Below are positions 26,749 to 35,107 of a stretch of 64,000 nucleotides of DNA, piece by piece. The stretch lies in contig NZ_JBEXAE010000001.1 in assembly GCF_040566695.1 (NCBI RefSeq), positions 248,001 to 312,000 of the forward strand, written 5' to 3'. A program made the translations under genes and the position numbers. The stretch is from Sediminicola arcticus. Its GTDB lineage: Bacteria > Bacteroidota > Bacteroidia > Flavobacteriales > Flavobacteriaceae. The notes under the pieces were generated by a model that searched no databases, had not been told where the DNA came from, and saw nothing but the letters and a program-made list of their open reading frames with translations. Numbering within the stretch: the stretch's first letter is position 1; every line of letters starts with the position of its first letter.

Positions 26749-27181
26749 TAGTAATATTTATATATACCATACTAAATATAAATAAAAATTAATGAATACT
26801 TTATCTAATACTTACATGTCTCTTCCACTAAATACTTATCCCTTGAAATTTGTCCGATAAAATTAAAAATGCCCCTACCACTTATAACTTCTACCCTTTC
26901 GTTCTCCTAAGTACTTTTCATAGGATACATAAATTTATAAGGGTTACATTTGTTCACTAACAACCTAACCAACACTACTCTTTTATATTTCTTTCTTGAG
27001 ATATTGGCAGTCCAACAGCAATGAGATGTAAAGCTCCTAATGTCAATTCACGCCTTTACACTCAGATAGCAATGCCTATTACCCTTCCTTTTAATAGTAC
27101 CTTGGGAAAACCTATTTACCTTTTTATCATTCAGTCATTTTAAATATTCCCATATCTTTATTCCTAATAGATGAGACTACA
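26749..27181. other. 433-base intergenic region, no gene recognised
   Basis: This AT-rich spacer separates the divergent LysR and tag genes. I find no convincing ORF, tRNA or riboswitch fold. The LysR-proximal 60 bases are very AT-rich and could hold LysR binding sites of the T-N11-A type, but none can be chosen by eye. The rest has no recognisable repeat. It could contain a small RNA or the remains of a lost gene. Confidence 0.4.
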
Positions 27182-27745
27182 ATGAGTAAATACAGATGTG
27201 CATGGTGTCTTGGAGACCCTCTATATGAAGCTTATCATGATAAGGAATGGGGCGTTCCCTTAAAAGATGATGATGCCCTTTTTGAGTTTTTGATCTTGGA
27301 AACTTTTCAGGCTGGTTTGAGCTGGATCACTATTCTACGAAAGCGTGAAAATTTCCGTGAAGCCTTAGATGGATTTGATTATCAAAAGATTTCAAAATAC
27401 GATCTAGAAAAAATAGCCTCTTTATTAAAAAATACGGGAATTGTGCGCAATAAATTAAAGATACATGCTACCATTACCAATGCACGGTCTTTTCTTAAAA
27501 TACAGGAAGAATTTGGCAGTTTCAATGCCTATATTTGGAAATTTGTGGATGGGGTACCCATTAAAAATACTGTTACATCAGCCAAAGACATTCCGGCAAA
27601 CACAGCGCTTTCCGATGCCATAAGCAAAGATTTAAAAAAACGTGGGTTTAAGTTTGTAGGTAGTACGGTTGTTTATGCCCATATGCAAGCTACGGGTATG
27701 GTTAATGATCATGAAATAAAATGTTTTAGATACCATGAAGTATAA
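27182..27745 (+). CDS. tag: DNA-3-methyladenine glycosylase I
   Basis: A 187-residue Tag enzyme that removes 3-methyladenine from alkylated DNA. The N-terminus CAWCLGDPLYEAYHDKEWG holds the zinc-binding Cys4 region and the EWG motif. FQAGLSWITILRKRENFR near residues 42-59 and the C-terminal pair in YAHMQATGMVNDH complete the zinc 'snap' (Cys and His ligands) and the active site. Full length for the family. Its stop lies 11 bases inside the next gene. Confidence 0.96.
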   Translation: MSKYRCAWCLGDPLYEAYHDKEWGVPLKDDDALFEFLILETFQAGLSWITILRKRENFREALDGFDYQKISKYDLEKIASLLKNTGIVRNKLKIHATITNARSFLKIQEEFGSFNAYIWKFVDGVPIKNTVTSAKDIPANTALSDAISKDLKKRGFKFVGSTVVYAHMQATGMVNDHEIKCFRYHEV

Positions 27746-28319
27746 ATTAGTTCTTTTAATTTTAGCATTTTTTTCCCTCCATATGGTCATAGGACAAAAC
27801 AAGATGGAAAGAGAATACCGTATTAAAAAGTCCCAGTTTCCAAAAACGAGTTTAGACATTCTGAAAACTGAATTGGGAAAGGTAAAAAAACTCCGTTTTT
27901 ATAAGGAACGAGATAGCAACAAGATTAGCTATGAGGCCAAATTTAAAAAAGACAGATTGTGGTATAGCGTAGAGTTTTCCGAAACAGGAGATTTGGAAGA
28001 CATTGAGATTACGATAAAACAGGTTGATCTTCCTAATGATAGTTGGCAAGAAGTGAACTCCTACTTACAGGAAAACTTTACCCAATTTAGAATTAAAAAA
28101 ATGCAACAACAATACCTGCCCCTTAAGAAACAACCAACATCTAAAACATTTAAACAAGCCTTTCAAAATTTGATGCTCCCTGACATCAACTATGAAATTA
28201 TCGTTTCTGGAAAAACAGAAAAGGGCTTTGAAGACTTTGAAATTCTTTTTGATGCCAAAGGCAATTTTAAAACTGTCAGAAAATCGCTGCCACCAAACTA
28301 TGACCATATCCTTTATTAA
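27735..28319 (+). CDS. Secreted hypothetical protein, PepSY-like
   Basis: A 194-residue protein with a signal peptide (hydrophobic residues 4-20, ending HMVIGQ). The mature part has two similar halves, each with a beta-hairpin and helix reminiscent of PepSY/BLIP-like folds (EAKFKKDRLWYSVEFSETGD near 68-87 and EIIVSGKTEKGFEDFEILF near 155-173). It overlaps tag by 11 bases at its start and the next barrel-type gene by 20 bases at its end, so the three are probably co-transcribed. The PepSY resemblance is tentative; function unknown. Confidence 0.65.
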   Translation: MKYKLVLLILAFFSLHMVIGQNKMEREYRIKKSQFPKTSLDILKTELGKVKKLRFYKERDSNKISYEAKFKKDRLWYSVEFSETGDLEDIEITIKQVDLPNDSWQEVNSYLQENFTQFRIKKMQQQYLPLKKQPTSKTFKQAFQNLMLPDINYEIIVSGKTEKGFEDFEILFDAKGNFKTVRKSLPPNYDHILY

Positions 28320-28992
28320 AAGACTGGCATGGACTATGGGTCTGCTATTTACCAACGGCATACTTTTTTGCCAAGGGCAAATGGTCTCATTCTGGGAACC
28401 CCAAGTATCTCTAAATTATAAGGTCACCTCTACATATTCGCATAATTTCTCCATTGTAAATCGCAATTACGTTTACGAAACCAACAAGTTACAACTAAGG
28501 ACACGACATTTTGAATTAGCGCACTTCTCTACCTTAAAAACAAGGGACAACCAGAGTTGGAGCTTGGGAATAATGTACAGATTTAGAAATATTTTTGAAG
28601 AAGAAAGGAATAACGAATTGCGGCTTACCCAACAATATAATATTACCCACAGAGCCTATAGAATTCGTTTTGGCCATAGATTCAGATCAGAACAACGCTT
28701 AGGAAATGAATATCTTATTCAGCGTTTTCGATATCGGTTTGCCATGGACCTCCCTTTAGAAGGTGACAAACTAGATATTGGGGAATCCTTTCTTGTAGGA
28801 TCTACAGAAAGTGTTTTAAGTATGAGCAGCTCTGACAGGCCCTCCTATGACCAGCGCATATCGTTGGCCGTAGGTTGGTTATTGAAAGATAGGGTCACCT
28901 TCCAAACTGGGATTGAATATAGGATAGAAGATTATACTCAGGAAAGTAATAACTTGTTTTTTCTAAATTCGTCTTTAGTTTTCTCCCTTTAA
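28300..28992 (+). CDS. DUF2490 family outer-membrane protein
   Basis: A 230-residue protein with a signal sequence (GLLFTNGILFCQGQ, about 13-26) followed by alternating amphipathic strands ending in SSLVFSL, as in DUF2490 outer-membrane beta-barrels. ATG at 28300 gives a normal signal peptide; longer in-frame starts upstream would lie inside the previous gene and add about 36 unlikely residues. It follows the PepSY-like protein with a 20-base overlap and overlaps the convergent aat gene by 18 bases. Role unknown, possibly an envelope channel. Confidence 0.75.
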   Translation: MTISFIKRLAWTMGLLFTNGILFCQGQMVSFWEPQVSLNYKVTSTYSHNFSIVNRNYVYETNKLQLRTRHFELAHFSTLKTRDNQSWSLGIMYRFRNIFEEERNNELRLTQQYNITHRAYRIRFGHRFRSEQRLGNEYLIQRFRYRFAMDLPLEGDKLDIGESFLVGSTESVLSMSSSDRPSYDQRISLAVGWLLKDRVTFQTGIEYRIEDYTQESNNLFFLNSSLVFSL

Positions 28993-29643
28993 GATCTTAA
29001 TGAATTTATCCCTAGTAATTTCTTCTGCCCCTAAACTTTCCAGGTGAGGAGTATACACTTGACAATCAATTAATTTATACTTCTTTTCTCCCAGTTCTTG
29101 TGCCAATTTTATAAATGCAAATTTTGAAGCATTGTTTACCTTACTAAACATGCTTTCCCCGCAAAATACATGACCAAGATCTATTCCGTACAATCCACCA
29201 ACCAATTCGTTCCCTTCCCATACCTCATAGGATTTGGCAAAGCCAAGTTTGTGTAATTTCATATAGGCTTTCTTCATGGATTGGGTGATCCATGTTCCTA
29301 TTTGATCTTTTCTGGGACTTAACGCACATTGATCAATAATGGACTCAAAATGGGTGTTTTTGGTTAATCTAAATTGATCACTTTCCAAAATTTTCCGCAT
29401 GCTTTTGGATACTTTTATACTACTAGGGTATAATATCATTCTGGGATTAGGGCTCCACCATAGAATTAGGGAATCCTCATTGAACCATGGAAAGATGCCA
29501 CTTTCATAAGCCAATAACAGTCGTTCTGCTGATAAATCCCCTCCTACCGCCAACATGCCTTCTTCACTAGCATTCGCTAAGGGGGGAAATTTTAATTCTT
29601 CCGTCACAAAGAACAATGGGTAATTTCCGCTATTCTTTTTCAC
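28975..29643 (-). CDS. aat: Leucyl/phenylalanyl-tRNA--protein transferase
   Basis: A 222-residue L/F-transferase of the N-degron pathway: it adds Leu or Phe from aminoacyl-tRNA to proteins with N-terminal Arg or Lys, marking them for ClpS/ClpAP. Motifs include LLAYESGIFPWFNE (about 42-55), WWSPNPRMIL (62-71), GGLYGIDLGHVFCGESMFS near 147-165 and the C-terminal DCQVYTPHLESLGA. Full length. It overlaps the convergent DUF2490 gene by 18 bases. Confidence 0.96.
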   Translation of the reverse strand: MKKNSGNYPLFFVTEELKFPPLANASEEGMLAVGGDLSAERLLLAYESGIFPWFNEDSLILWWSPNPRMILYPSSIKVSKSMRKILESDQFRLTKNTHFESIIDQCALSPRKDQIGTWITQSMKKAYMKLHKLGFAKSYEVWEGNELVGGLYGIDLGHVFCGESMFSKVNNASKFAFIKLAQELGEKKYKLIDCQVYTPHLESLGAEEITRDKFIKILKGEN

Positions 29644-29679
29644 GTTACTATATTTTATATAAAACTAGTGAAAACAAAA

Positions 29680-29711
29680 CGACCTACCCAATTTTCAAAA
29701 AGGATAGGTCG
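29680..29711 (-). terminator. Intrinsic terminator after the DUF3127 gene
   Basis: On the minus strand CGACCTATCC (29711-29702) pairs with GGGTAGGTCG (29689-29680) with one mismatch-type step, followed by TTTTGTTTT. It lies about 38 bases past the DUF3127 stop. Confidence 0.75.
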
Positions 29712-29748
29712 CATATTCTTTATACGTGTTGATAAAGTATCTAATCTA

Positions 29749-30126
29749 TTAAAAAGGTAAATCGTCGTGATCTTCCTCATTTAAATTATCAGCTGGCTCA
29801 AAAGCGTCCATTGGTGGAACTGGAGGCATTCCGGCACCGCCTTGCTCAGACTGCACACCTTCTATTCTCCATCCTTGGATTGAGTTAAAGTATTTTGTCT
29901 CCCCTTGTGGGTTCACCCATTCGCGACCCCTTAAATTGATGCTTACCTTAACTTCCTGACCTGCGGCATAATTATTTAATAGGTCGCACTTATCCTGAAC
30001 AAATTCAACCATGATGTGCTGTGGATATTGCTCCTCGGTGGTAATTACCATTTCTCTTTTTCTAAAACCGTTGTTTCCAAAAGTTTTGGTCTCATCGACC
30101 ATTTTAATTTTTCCTTGTATTTCCAT
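29749..30126 (-). CDS. DUF3127 family protein with SSB-like C-terminal tip
   Basis: A 125-residue protein of DUF3127, a Bacteroidota family. Residues 1-90 look like a small OB-fold-type beta domain (MEIQGKIKMVDETKTFG, then KVSINLRGREWVNPQG). A flexible Pro-, Gly- and acid-rich tail follows, ending in DHDDLPF. The last residues match the DDDLPF tip of SSB, including the ssb gene in this window (53103-53573). This suggests a single-strand DNA or nucleic-acid binding role with shared partners, which is inference. It starts 3 bases after the flavin reductase stop, so the two are co-transcribed. Confidence 0.85.
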   Translation of the reverse strand: MEIQGKIKMVDETKTFGNNGFRKREMVITTEEQYPQHIMVEFVQDKCDLLNNYAAGQEVKVSINLRGREWVNPQGETKYFNSIQGWRIEGVQSEQGGAGMPPVPPMDAFEPADNLNEEDHDDLPF

Positions 30127-30129
30127 TAT

Positions 30130-31014
30130 TTATTTATTTGCTAACAATACCTTCCATGCAGAATGTACCTCGTTATTATGTAAAAATTCCTGTGCTTTTT
30201 TATGTAATTCTTCTTTATTATCCCCACTTAAAATTGACCTAATTGTAACATTAGCGCCTATAAATTCTTTTATCTCTTCTGACGTTGGTATATGCTCCAC
30301 ATTACCCAGCATGCCTAAATCATTACCCGTTAAAACAGAACTAAGCCTTATTTCCTCCGGAATATTATCTATTCCTATTCCTAAGGAAGATAAGGGTTTT
30401 GGCACTTCGAACATTCCCATATTAGCCCTAGAATACCAATTGCCACCCATACGTGCAACTTGATCAATTTTATGTTGATCTATGCCTCCTGATGCGTCCA
30501 AAATGGATTCATCCACATGAATCTTTACCACTTCTGAAAAAACAAGGTTCCCTGCGCCTCCTTCTATTCCCAAGGCTTCTACTTTTATGACTTTGCATTC
30601 GAACTGTACTGGGGATTCGGCCACACGAAAAGGCTTTACGATATCCGATCTCAACATGGTGAGGCCCGCTTTTAAAAACTCATTCTCCCCTTCTTTATAT
30701 TCCGTACTTGACAGCGACATTTGCTGTACCATATCATAATTTACAATATTTATAACTACTTCCTTCGTCTTTAATACATTTTCTAAGGTATGCTTTGTTG
30801 TGTTGTCCCTAACCCTCCTGGCCGGTGAAAAGATCATAATTGGAGGATTGGCGCTAAAGACATTAAAGAAGCTAAATGGAGAAAGGTTAGGCCTTCCATT
30901 TTCATCAATAGTACTCGCAAATGCTATAGGCCTAGGGCCAACAGCACCTAAAAGATAACCATGTAATTTGGCTGTGGGAATCTCTGAAGGAGTAATAGAA
31001 AGCAATTTTTTCAT
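30130..31014 (-). CDS. Flavin reductase family protein
   Basis: A 294-residue protein of the flavin reductase/FMN-binding split-barrel family. GAVGPRPIAFASTIDENGRPNLSPFSFF (about residues 23-50) is the FMN-binding strand-loop region of the DIM6/NTAB subgroup. The chosen ATG at 31014 gives MKKLLSITPSEIP; a longer reading from 31056 would add 14 residues through a stretch containing the likely promoter. It may use NAD(P)H to reduce flavin or act as an oxidoreductase on small molecules. It precedes the DUF3127 gene in the same operon. Confidence 0.88.
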   Translation of the reverse strand: MKKLLSITPSEIPTAKLHGYLLGAVGPRPIAFASTIDENGRPNLSPFSFFNVFSANPPIMIFSPARRVRDNTTKHTLENVLKTKEVVINIVNYDMVQQMSLSSTEYKEGENEFLKAGLTMLRSDIVKPFRVAESPVQFECKVIKVEALGIEGGAGNLVFSEVVKIHVDESILDASGGIDQHKIDQVARMGGNWYSRANMGMFEVPKPLSSLGIGIDNIPEEIRLSSVLTGNDLGMLGNVEHIPTSEEIKEFIGANVTIRSILSGDNKEELHKKAQEFLHNNEVHSAWKVLLANK

Positions 31015-31021
31015 AGTACTG

Positions 31022-31048
31022 CAAAGGTAAGTAAATTGTATGCACAAA
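31022..31048 (-). promoter_or_regulatory. Putative promoter of the flavin reductase operon, near-leaderless
   Basis: CAAAGGTA (31022-31029) reads TACCTTTG on the minus strand, and CAAA at 31045-31048 could be the -33 TTTG, with a short 15-base spacer. If the final G is at -7, transcription starts near 31015, one base before the ATG at 31014, giving an almost leaderless mRNA. Confidence 0.35.
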
Positions 31049-31124
31049 TGAAACAATCATCCTTTTTGGAAATAGAATAACTTTTGTGAAATTACGTTAT
31101 CTTTAAAACTAATTAATAATTTGG

Positions 31125-32270
31125 ATGACCCTAAATCCCAAAAAAACGTCTAACATTTTACTGCTAATAGGTTCCTTCGTTATCGTTAGCCTTATTCTCT
31201 GGAACACGAATAGTTTTTTTAAAAAGTTCAAAGAGGAAGAGCGATTAAAAATGGAGATTTGGGCTACTGCACAGTCAGAGCTATTACAATCTTCAGAGGA
31301 TCGTGATTTGGGAAACCTACATGTTAAAATTTTCCAGAACAATACCTCCTCTCCCATGATTTTGGTAAATAAGGACCATTCTATTAAGGTGAACAATATC
31401 AGCGAGGAAAAAGCTGAAGATTCCTTTTACCTCACCAAAAAAATTGTTCAGTTCCAAGCAGAAAACACTCCAATTTCCATAGATTACAAAGGGGAAGAAT
31501 TGGCAACCCTTTATTACGGAAATTCCGAAGTCTTAAATCGTTTAAAATACTACCCCATAGCCCTCTTGCTCATTATCTTTTTGTTTGGTGCCGTTATTTT
31601 CTTTTTTTTTAAAACTAACAAAGCTTCAGAACAGAATAAATTGTGGGCAGGAATGGCCAAAGAGACCGCGCATCAAATAGGCACTCCCCTAACTTCCCTA
31701 TTAGGTTGGAATGAGCTTCTAAAAGCGGAAAATATTAGTACTACTATTACCGATGAAATTGAAAAGGATATCATGAGACTGCAAACGATAACGGAACGCT
31801 TTTCTAAAATTGGCTCGTTACCAAAACTAAAAGAATACGATATCGTGGAGGAAACCAAAGATGCCTATGACTACCTAAAATTAAGAAGCTCCAAATTAAT
31901 ACGGTTTTCTTTTGATAGCAAAATAGAATACCTGCCTGTTCTTCTGAACCGTGAACTGTATCATTGGACTATAGAGAATCTCGTTAAGAATGGTATTGAT
32001 GCCATGAGGGGAAAAGGAAGTATTTCTATAGAGATTATCCCTGATGGAAATTTTGTTACTATTTTGGTGTCAGACTCTGGACAAGGAATTCCAAAGAGCA
32101 ATTTTAACAACATTTTTAATCCTGGGGTTACCTCTAAAAAACGAGGATGGGGGTTAGGGCTTTCTTTGGTAAAAAGGATTGTAGAAGAGTACCACCAAGG
32201 AAGAATAAAAGTATTGTCTTCTAGTAAAGAGGGGACCATTATGAAAATTTCGTTAAAAGTAAATGCATAA
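31125..32270 (+). CDS. Sensor histidine kinase
   Basis: A 381-residue membrane histidine kinase. Two membrane helices (about 10-27 and 144-163) flank a small extracytoplasmic sensor domain of about 115 residues. The phosphoacceptor is His183 in KETAHQIGTPLTSLLGW. The catalytic domain shows the N box IENLVKNGIDAM, the G1 box DSGQGIP and the G2 box KRGWGLGLSLVKR. There is no clear HAMP domain. No response regulator gene is adjacent, so it is an orphan kinase in this window. The following small zinc-ribbon-type gene starts one base after its stop. Confidence 0.93.
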   Translation: MTLNPKKTSNILLLIGSFVIVSLILWNTNSFFKKFKEEERLKMEIWATAQSELLQSSEDRDLGNLHVKIFQNNTSSPMILVNKDHSIKVNNISEEKAEDSFYLTKKIVQFQAENTPISIDYKGEELATLYYGNSEVLNRLKYYPIALLLIIFLFGAVIFFFFKTNKASEQNKLWAGMAKETAHQIGTPLTSLLGWNELLKAENISTTITDEIEKDIMRLQTITERFSKIGSLPKLKEYDIVEETKDAYDYLKLRSSKLIRFSFDSKIEYLPVLLNRELYHWTIENLVKNGIDAMRGKGSISIEIIPDGNFVTILVSDSGQGIPKSNFNNIFNPGVTSKKRGWGLGLSLVKRIVEEYHQGRIKVLSSSKEGTIMKISLKVNA

Positions 32271-32271
32271 T

Positions 32272-32622
32272 ATGGCCAAAGAAGAATTGAAAATCATCAA
32301 GGAAGCAGAACTGACGAATAATTGCCCAGAATGTTTCAACCAAGAGTTAAAGCTCACCTTTTACCAAAAGCACAAATTTGCCATACTTTATCATAAAACG
32401 TCTGGTGAGGTAACCCACGAAATTAAATGTAAAACCTGTCATTCCATTATCTACCCTGTCTCTTGGACAGAAGATATAGAACGCGTATTTGATTTTTATA
32501 GAAAAATGGTTACCCCGAATAGGGCTGCCATAAAATTTACCATGTTATTTTATATCCTGATCTTGATTTTAATAGTACTCGTAGCTGGGGGCATCTATGG
32601 CTATTTACAAGAATTTATTTGA
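32272..32622 (+). CDS. Small membrane protein with zinc-ribbon-like cysteines
   Basis: A 116-residue protein with two CxxC pairs (CPEC near residue 18 and CKTC near 54) that could form a zinc ribbon, followed by one C-terminal membrane helix (about 90-110). Two in-frame starts are possible; ATG at 32272 is preferred over 32263, which lies in the end of the kinase gene. It is co-transcribed with the histidine kinase and may assist it. The last 8 bases overlap the convergent HIT gene. Family not recognised. Confidence 0.72.
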   Translation: MAKEELKIIKEAELTNNCPECFNQELKLTFYQKHKFAILYHKTSGEVTHEIKCKTCHSIIYPVSWTEDIERVFDFYRKMVTPNRAAIKFTMLFYILILILIVLVAGGIYGYLQEFI

Positions 32623-33007
32623 TATTTTGACTTATTTTTGCCGCAATCCTTTCAAACTCCTCTTTAGACAATGATACCTTTTGTTGAAAGGTTGCATCTC
32701 TCATTTCATTTAAGGGGATAAGATGCACATGTACATGGGGTACCTCCAATCCAATAACCGTCATCCCTACCCGTTTGCAATCTATTGAAGCCTCCATTGC
32801 CTTGCCTACTTTTCTAGCGAAACTCATGAGCCCCAAATAAGCTGTCTCGTCCAGATCAAATATTTTATTTACTTCTTTTTTGGGAACGCAAAGTGTATGT
32901 CCTTTTGCGTTTGGATTTACATCAAGAAAAGCTATAAAATTATCGTCTTCCGCTATTTTGTAACAGGGTATTTCTCCATTGATGATTTTTGTAAAGACAC
33001 TTGCCAT
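32615..33007 (-). CDS. HIT family nucleotide-binding protein
   Basis: A 130-residue histidine-triad protein. The active site HVHVHLIP is at residues 91-98 (His91, His93, His95), with the substrate-side motif FLDVNPNAKGHTLCVPK at about 27-43. Members hydrolyse nucleotide phosphoramidates or related nucleotide conjugates. Neighbouring greA is on the same strand 72 bases upstream, but a strong terminator separates them. Confidence 0.95.
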   Translation of the reverse strand: MASVFTKIINGEIPCYKIAEDDNFIAFLDVNPNAKGHTLCVPKKEVNKIFDLDETAYLGLMSFARKVGKAMEASIDCKRVGMTVIGLEVPHVHVHLIPLNEMRDATFQQKVSLSKEEFERIAAKISQNIK

Positions 33008-33021
33008 ATTCCCAATTGATA

Positions 33022-33057
33022 TTTAAAAAAAAGTCCTATCAAATAGTTGATAGGACT
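33022..33057 (-). terminator. Intrinsic terminator after greA
   Basis: AGTCCTATCAA (33057-33047 on the minus strand), loop CTAT and TTGATAGGACT (33042-33032) form a perfect 11-bp hairpin, followed by a run of eight T. It lies 22 bases past the greA stop and separates it from the HIT gene. Confidence 0.92.
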
Positions 33058-33078
33058 AAATATAACTAATAATTTTTT

Positions 33079-33555
33079 TTAGGATCTCGTAATTTCCATT
33101 ATTTCAAAGTTAATGGTCCCATTGGGAATCGTTATTTCTGCCACATCCCCTACCTTTTTTCCTAAAAGTCCTTTGCCGATAGGAGAGCTTACAGATATTT
33201 TTCCAGACTTAAGGTTTGCCTCACTTTCCGCAACCAGCGTATATTTCAATTCCATGCCGTTAGCTTGGTTCTTTAACTTTACTGTTGACAATACCAACAC
33301 TTTGGAGGTGTCTAATTGGGATTCGTCTATTAGACGAGCATTAGATACAATTTCCTCTAGTTTGGATATCTTAAGCTCCAACAACCCTTGTGCTTCTTTG
33401 GCAGCATCATATTCCGCATTTTCAGAAAGGTCACCCTTATCCCTAGCCTCTGCAATAGCTTGGGAAGACTTAGGACGCTCCACATCTTTAAGTTGGTTCA
33501 GCTCTGCTTTGAGTTTTTTTAACCCCTCAGCTGTGTAATAAGATATGTTACTCAT
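33079..33555 (-). CDS. greA: Transcription elongation factor GreA
   Basis: A 158-residue GreA. The N-terminal antiparallel coiled coil (residues 1-75) contains the tip acidic pair in DKGDLSENAEYDAAKEAQG (about 40-58), which stimulates RNA polymerase to cleave backtracked transcripts. The C-terminal FKBP-like domain has SPIGKGLLGKKVGD (about 124-137). Full length and highly conserved. A hairpin terminator follows. Confidence 0.97.
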   Translation of the reverse strand: MSNISYYTAEGLKKLKAELNQLKDVERPKSSQAIAEARDKGDLSENAEYDAAKEAQGLLELKISKLEEIVSNARLIDESQLDTSKVLVLSTVKLKNQANGMELKYTLVAESEANLKSGKISVSSPIGKGLLGKKVGDVAEITIPNGTINFEIMEITRS

Positions 33556-33753
33556 AAATTCTTTACTTTAAGATTCTAAAACATTTTCTATGTTTCTTTC
33601 CATCAATTTCCTCATCAGAAACAATCAATTCGCTATTTCAATTGATTTCAGCATTTTACAAATAGGAAAATCCTCTTTTTATAGAGGATTTAAGACAAAT
33701 ATACATAATTTTTGTTCAATTTTGTAGTTGTTATTGGAAATAGATATAGTGTT

Positions 33754-34191
33754 ATGAAACGTATTTTTTGTTTGATTTTTATTGGTTTATTTCTCTCCTG
33801 TAGTACCGATAGAGTGAGCAACAATCCATTTTTACAGGATATTGGATTTAGGTTTGACTTAGACCTTAATCTACCCCTTTACAGTCCTTTAACCAATATA
33901 GGAAGTGCGGTTTTTATAGAAAATAAAACTGCCGGACTAAGAGGTGTTTTTGTTATTAATACTGGATTTGATACATTTATGGCATGGGAAGCGAGTTGTC
34001 CTAACCATGTGCCTAATGAGTGCTCTACAATGATCCTTAAGGGCCAAACAGTGACCTGTTCCTGTGAAGGTTATGAATATAGCTTATATACAGGCCAATT
34101 GCTCAACAGACCTGAGGATAGTGGCAGATATTATGACCTTCTCTTCTATCGGAGTACCTTCAATGGAAACGTAATTTCTGTGTTCAACTAA
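33754..34191 (+). CDS. Rieske-like lipoprotein lacking canonical histidine ligands
   Basis: A 145-residue predicted lipoprotein (lipobox LFLSC, Cys16). The mature part resembles the C-terminal cluster-binding fold of Rieske proteins: FMAWEASCPNH (75-85), then TVTCSCEGYEYSLYTGQ (99-115), which parallels CPxH and CPCHGSxFDxxTG. The usual Cys-x-His pairs are altered: the first motif has an extra residue (C82, H85), and Glu105 stands where the second histidine is expected. It probably does not bind a normal [2Fe-2S] cluster, though four cysteines (82, 90, 102, 104) remain. The ATG at 33754 fits the signal peptide. Function unknown. Confidence 0.7.
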   Translation: MKRIFCLIFIGLFLSCSTDRVSNNPFLQDIGFRFDLDLNLPLYSPLTNIGSAVFIENKTAGLRGVFVINTGFDTFMAWEASCPNHVPNECSTMILKGQTVTCSCEGYEYSLYTGQLLNRPEDSGRYYDLLFYRSTFNGNVISVFN

Positions 34192-34211
34192 GGAACAATG
34201 ATCCAAATAAT

Positions 34212-34811
34212 TTAACCGTTTACATTTTCTTTCTTTGACCCATCCAACGTTTTTTCAATACGTGAATCAGGGATGAACCAAATGATGGCCACAATAACAT
34301 AACAGGTTAGCGCTGCCCACGTATTTAAGAATGAAATTAAGACCCCAAAAGTATAGAGCGTAATAGATATTTTTCCCTTTAAATCTCTACCTACGGCAGT
34401 TCGCAGAATAAAATTCTCTTCGTGGCCTTTTATAATACTACGTTGCAGTATGAAAAATGCGACCGCACTCATCATTAAAATAAAACCATATAATGCAACG
34501 GGCACATGGGCCTTATAATTTTCACCAATCCAGGTAGTGGCAAACGGGATTAAGGACAACCAAAAAAGCAAATGTAAATTGCTCCATAATATCCTTCCAT
34601 TTATCTTTTGAGTAATCTGAAATAAATGATGATGATTGTTCCAATAAATACCAATATATATGAAGCTAAAAAGATAACTTACAAATGTTGGAATTATAGG
34701 GATCAATGATTCCAATGTAACTTGTTCCGGAGATATTAACTCCAATACCATAATAGTGATAATGATGGCAAGAACCCCATCACTGAAAGCTTCCAATCTA
34801 TTTGAAGTCAT
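34212..34811 (-). CDS. TMEM175 family (DUF1211) potassium channel-like protein
   Basis: A 199-residue membrane protein with six predicted helices. The N-terminal motif RLEAFSDGVLAIIITIMVLE (residues 5-24) contains the FSDG signature that forms the selectivity filter and gate in bacterial TMEM175 channels. Such proteins assemble as tetramers and conduct potassium. No operon partner is seen; the downstream neighbour is convergent. Confidence 0.9.
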   Translation of the reverse strand: MTSNRLEAFSDGVLAIIITIMVLELISPEQVTLESLIPIIPTFVSYLFSFIYIGIYWNNHHHLFQITQKINGRILWSNLHLLFWLSLIPFATTWIGENYKAHVPVALYGFILMMSAVAFFILQRSIIKGHEENFILRTAVGRDLKGKISITLYTFGVLISFLNTWAALTCYVIVAIIWFIPDSRIEKTLDGSKKENVNG

Positions 34812-35032
34812 AGCATAATGGTCTATACTCCAAAGTTAACTTAAAAATGAAGTATGTTTTAAAGTTTGAAAAATAATCCAACTATTTATATACCCTAAAA
34901 TTAAGAATACTTCCTTCTGAAAGGCAAACCGGTTAGGTGCCTCTATAATTCTCAGACTCTTCTCTACTTAGTTCCCTATTTAAATAATTTAGAAGAACAG
35001 AATAAACTTGATTGAAAAATCTTTACAACCAT

Positions 35033-35068
35033 AAAAAAGGGCCATCATGTGGAACAACACAATGACCC
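35033..35068 (-). terminator. Intrinsic terminator after the TonB-dependent receptor gene
   Basis: On the minus strand GGGTCATTGTG and CACATGATGGCCC form an imperfect hairpin across TTGTTC, followed by six T. It lies about 40 bases past the receptor stop. Confidence 0.65.
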
Positions 35069-35107
35069 TCTTCATTCAGGTTTAACCGATGGCTTGAACA
35101 GGGACCA

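Noticed and set aside
28192..28299. Extended N-terminus of the DUF2490 protein
   Set aside because: It lies in the previous gene and would bury the signal peptide.
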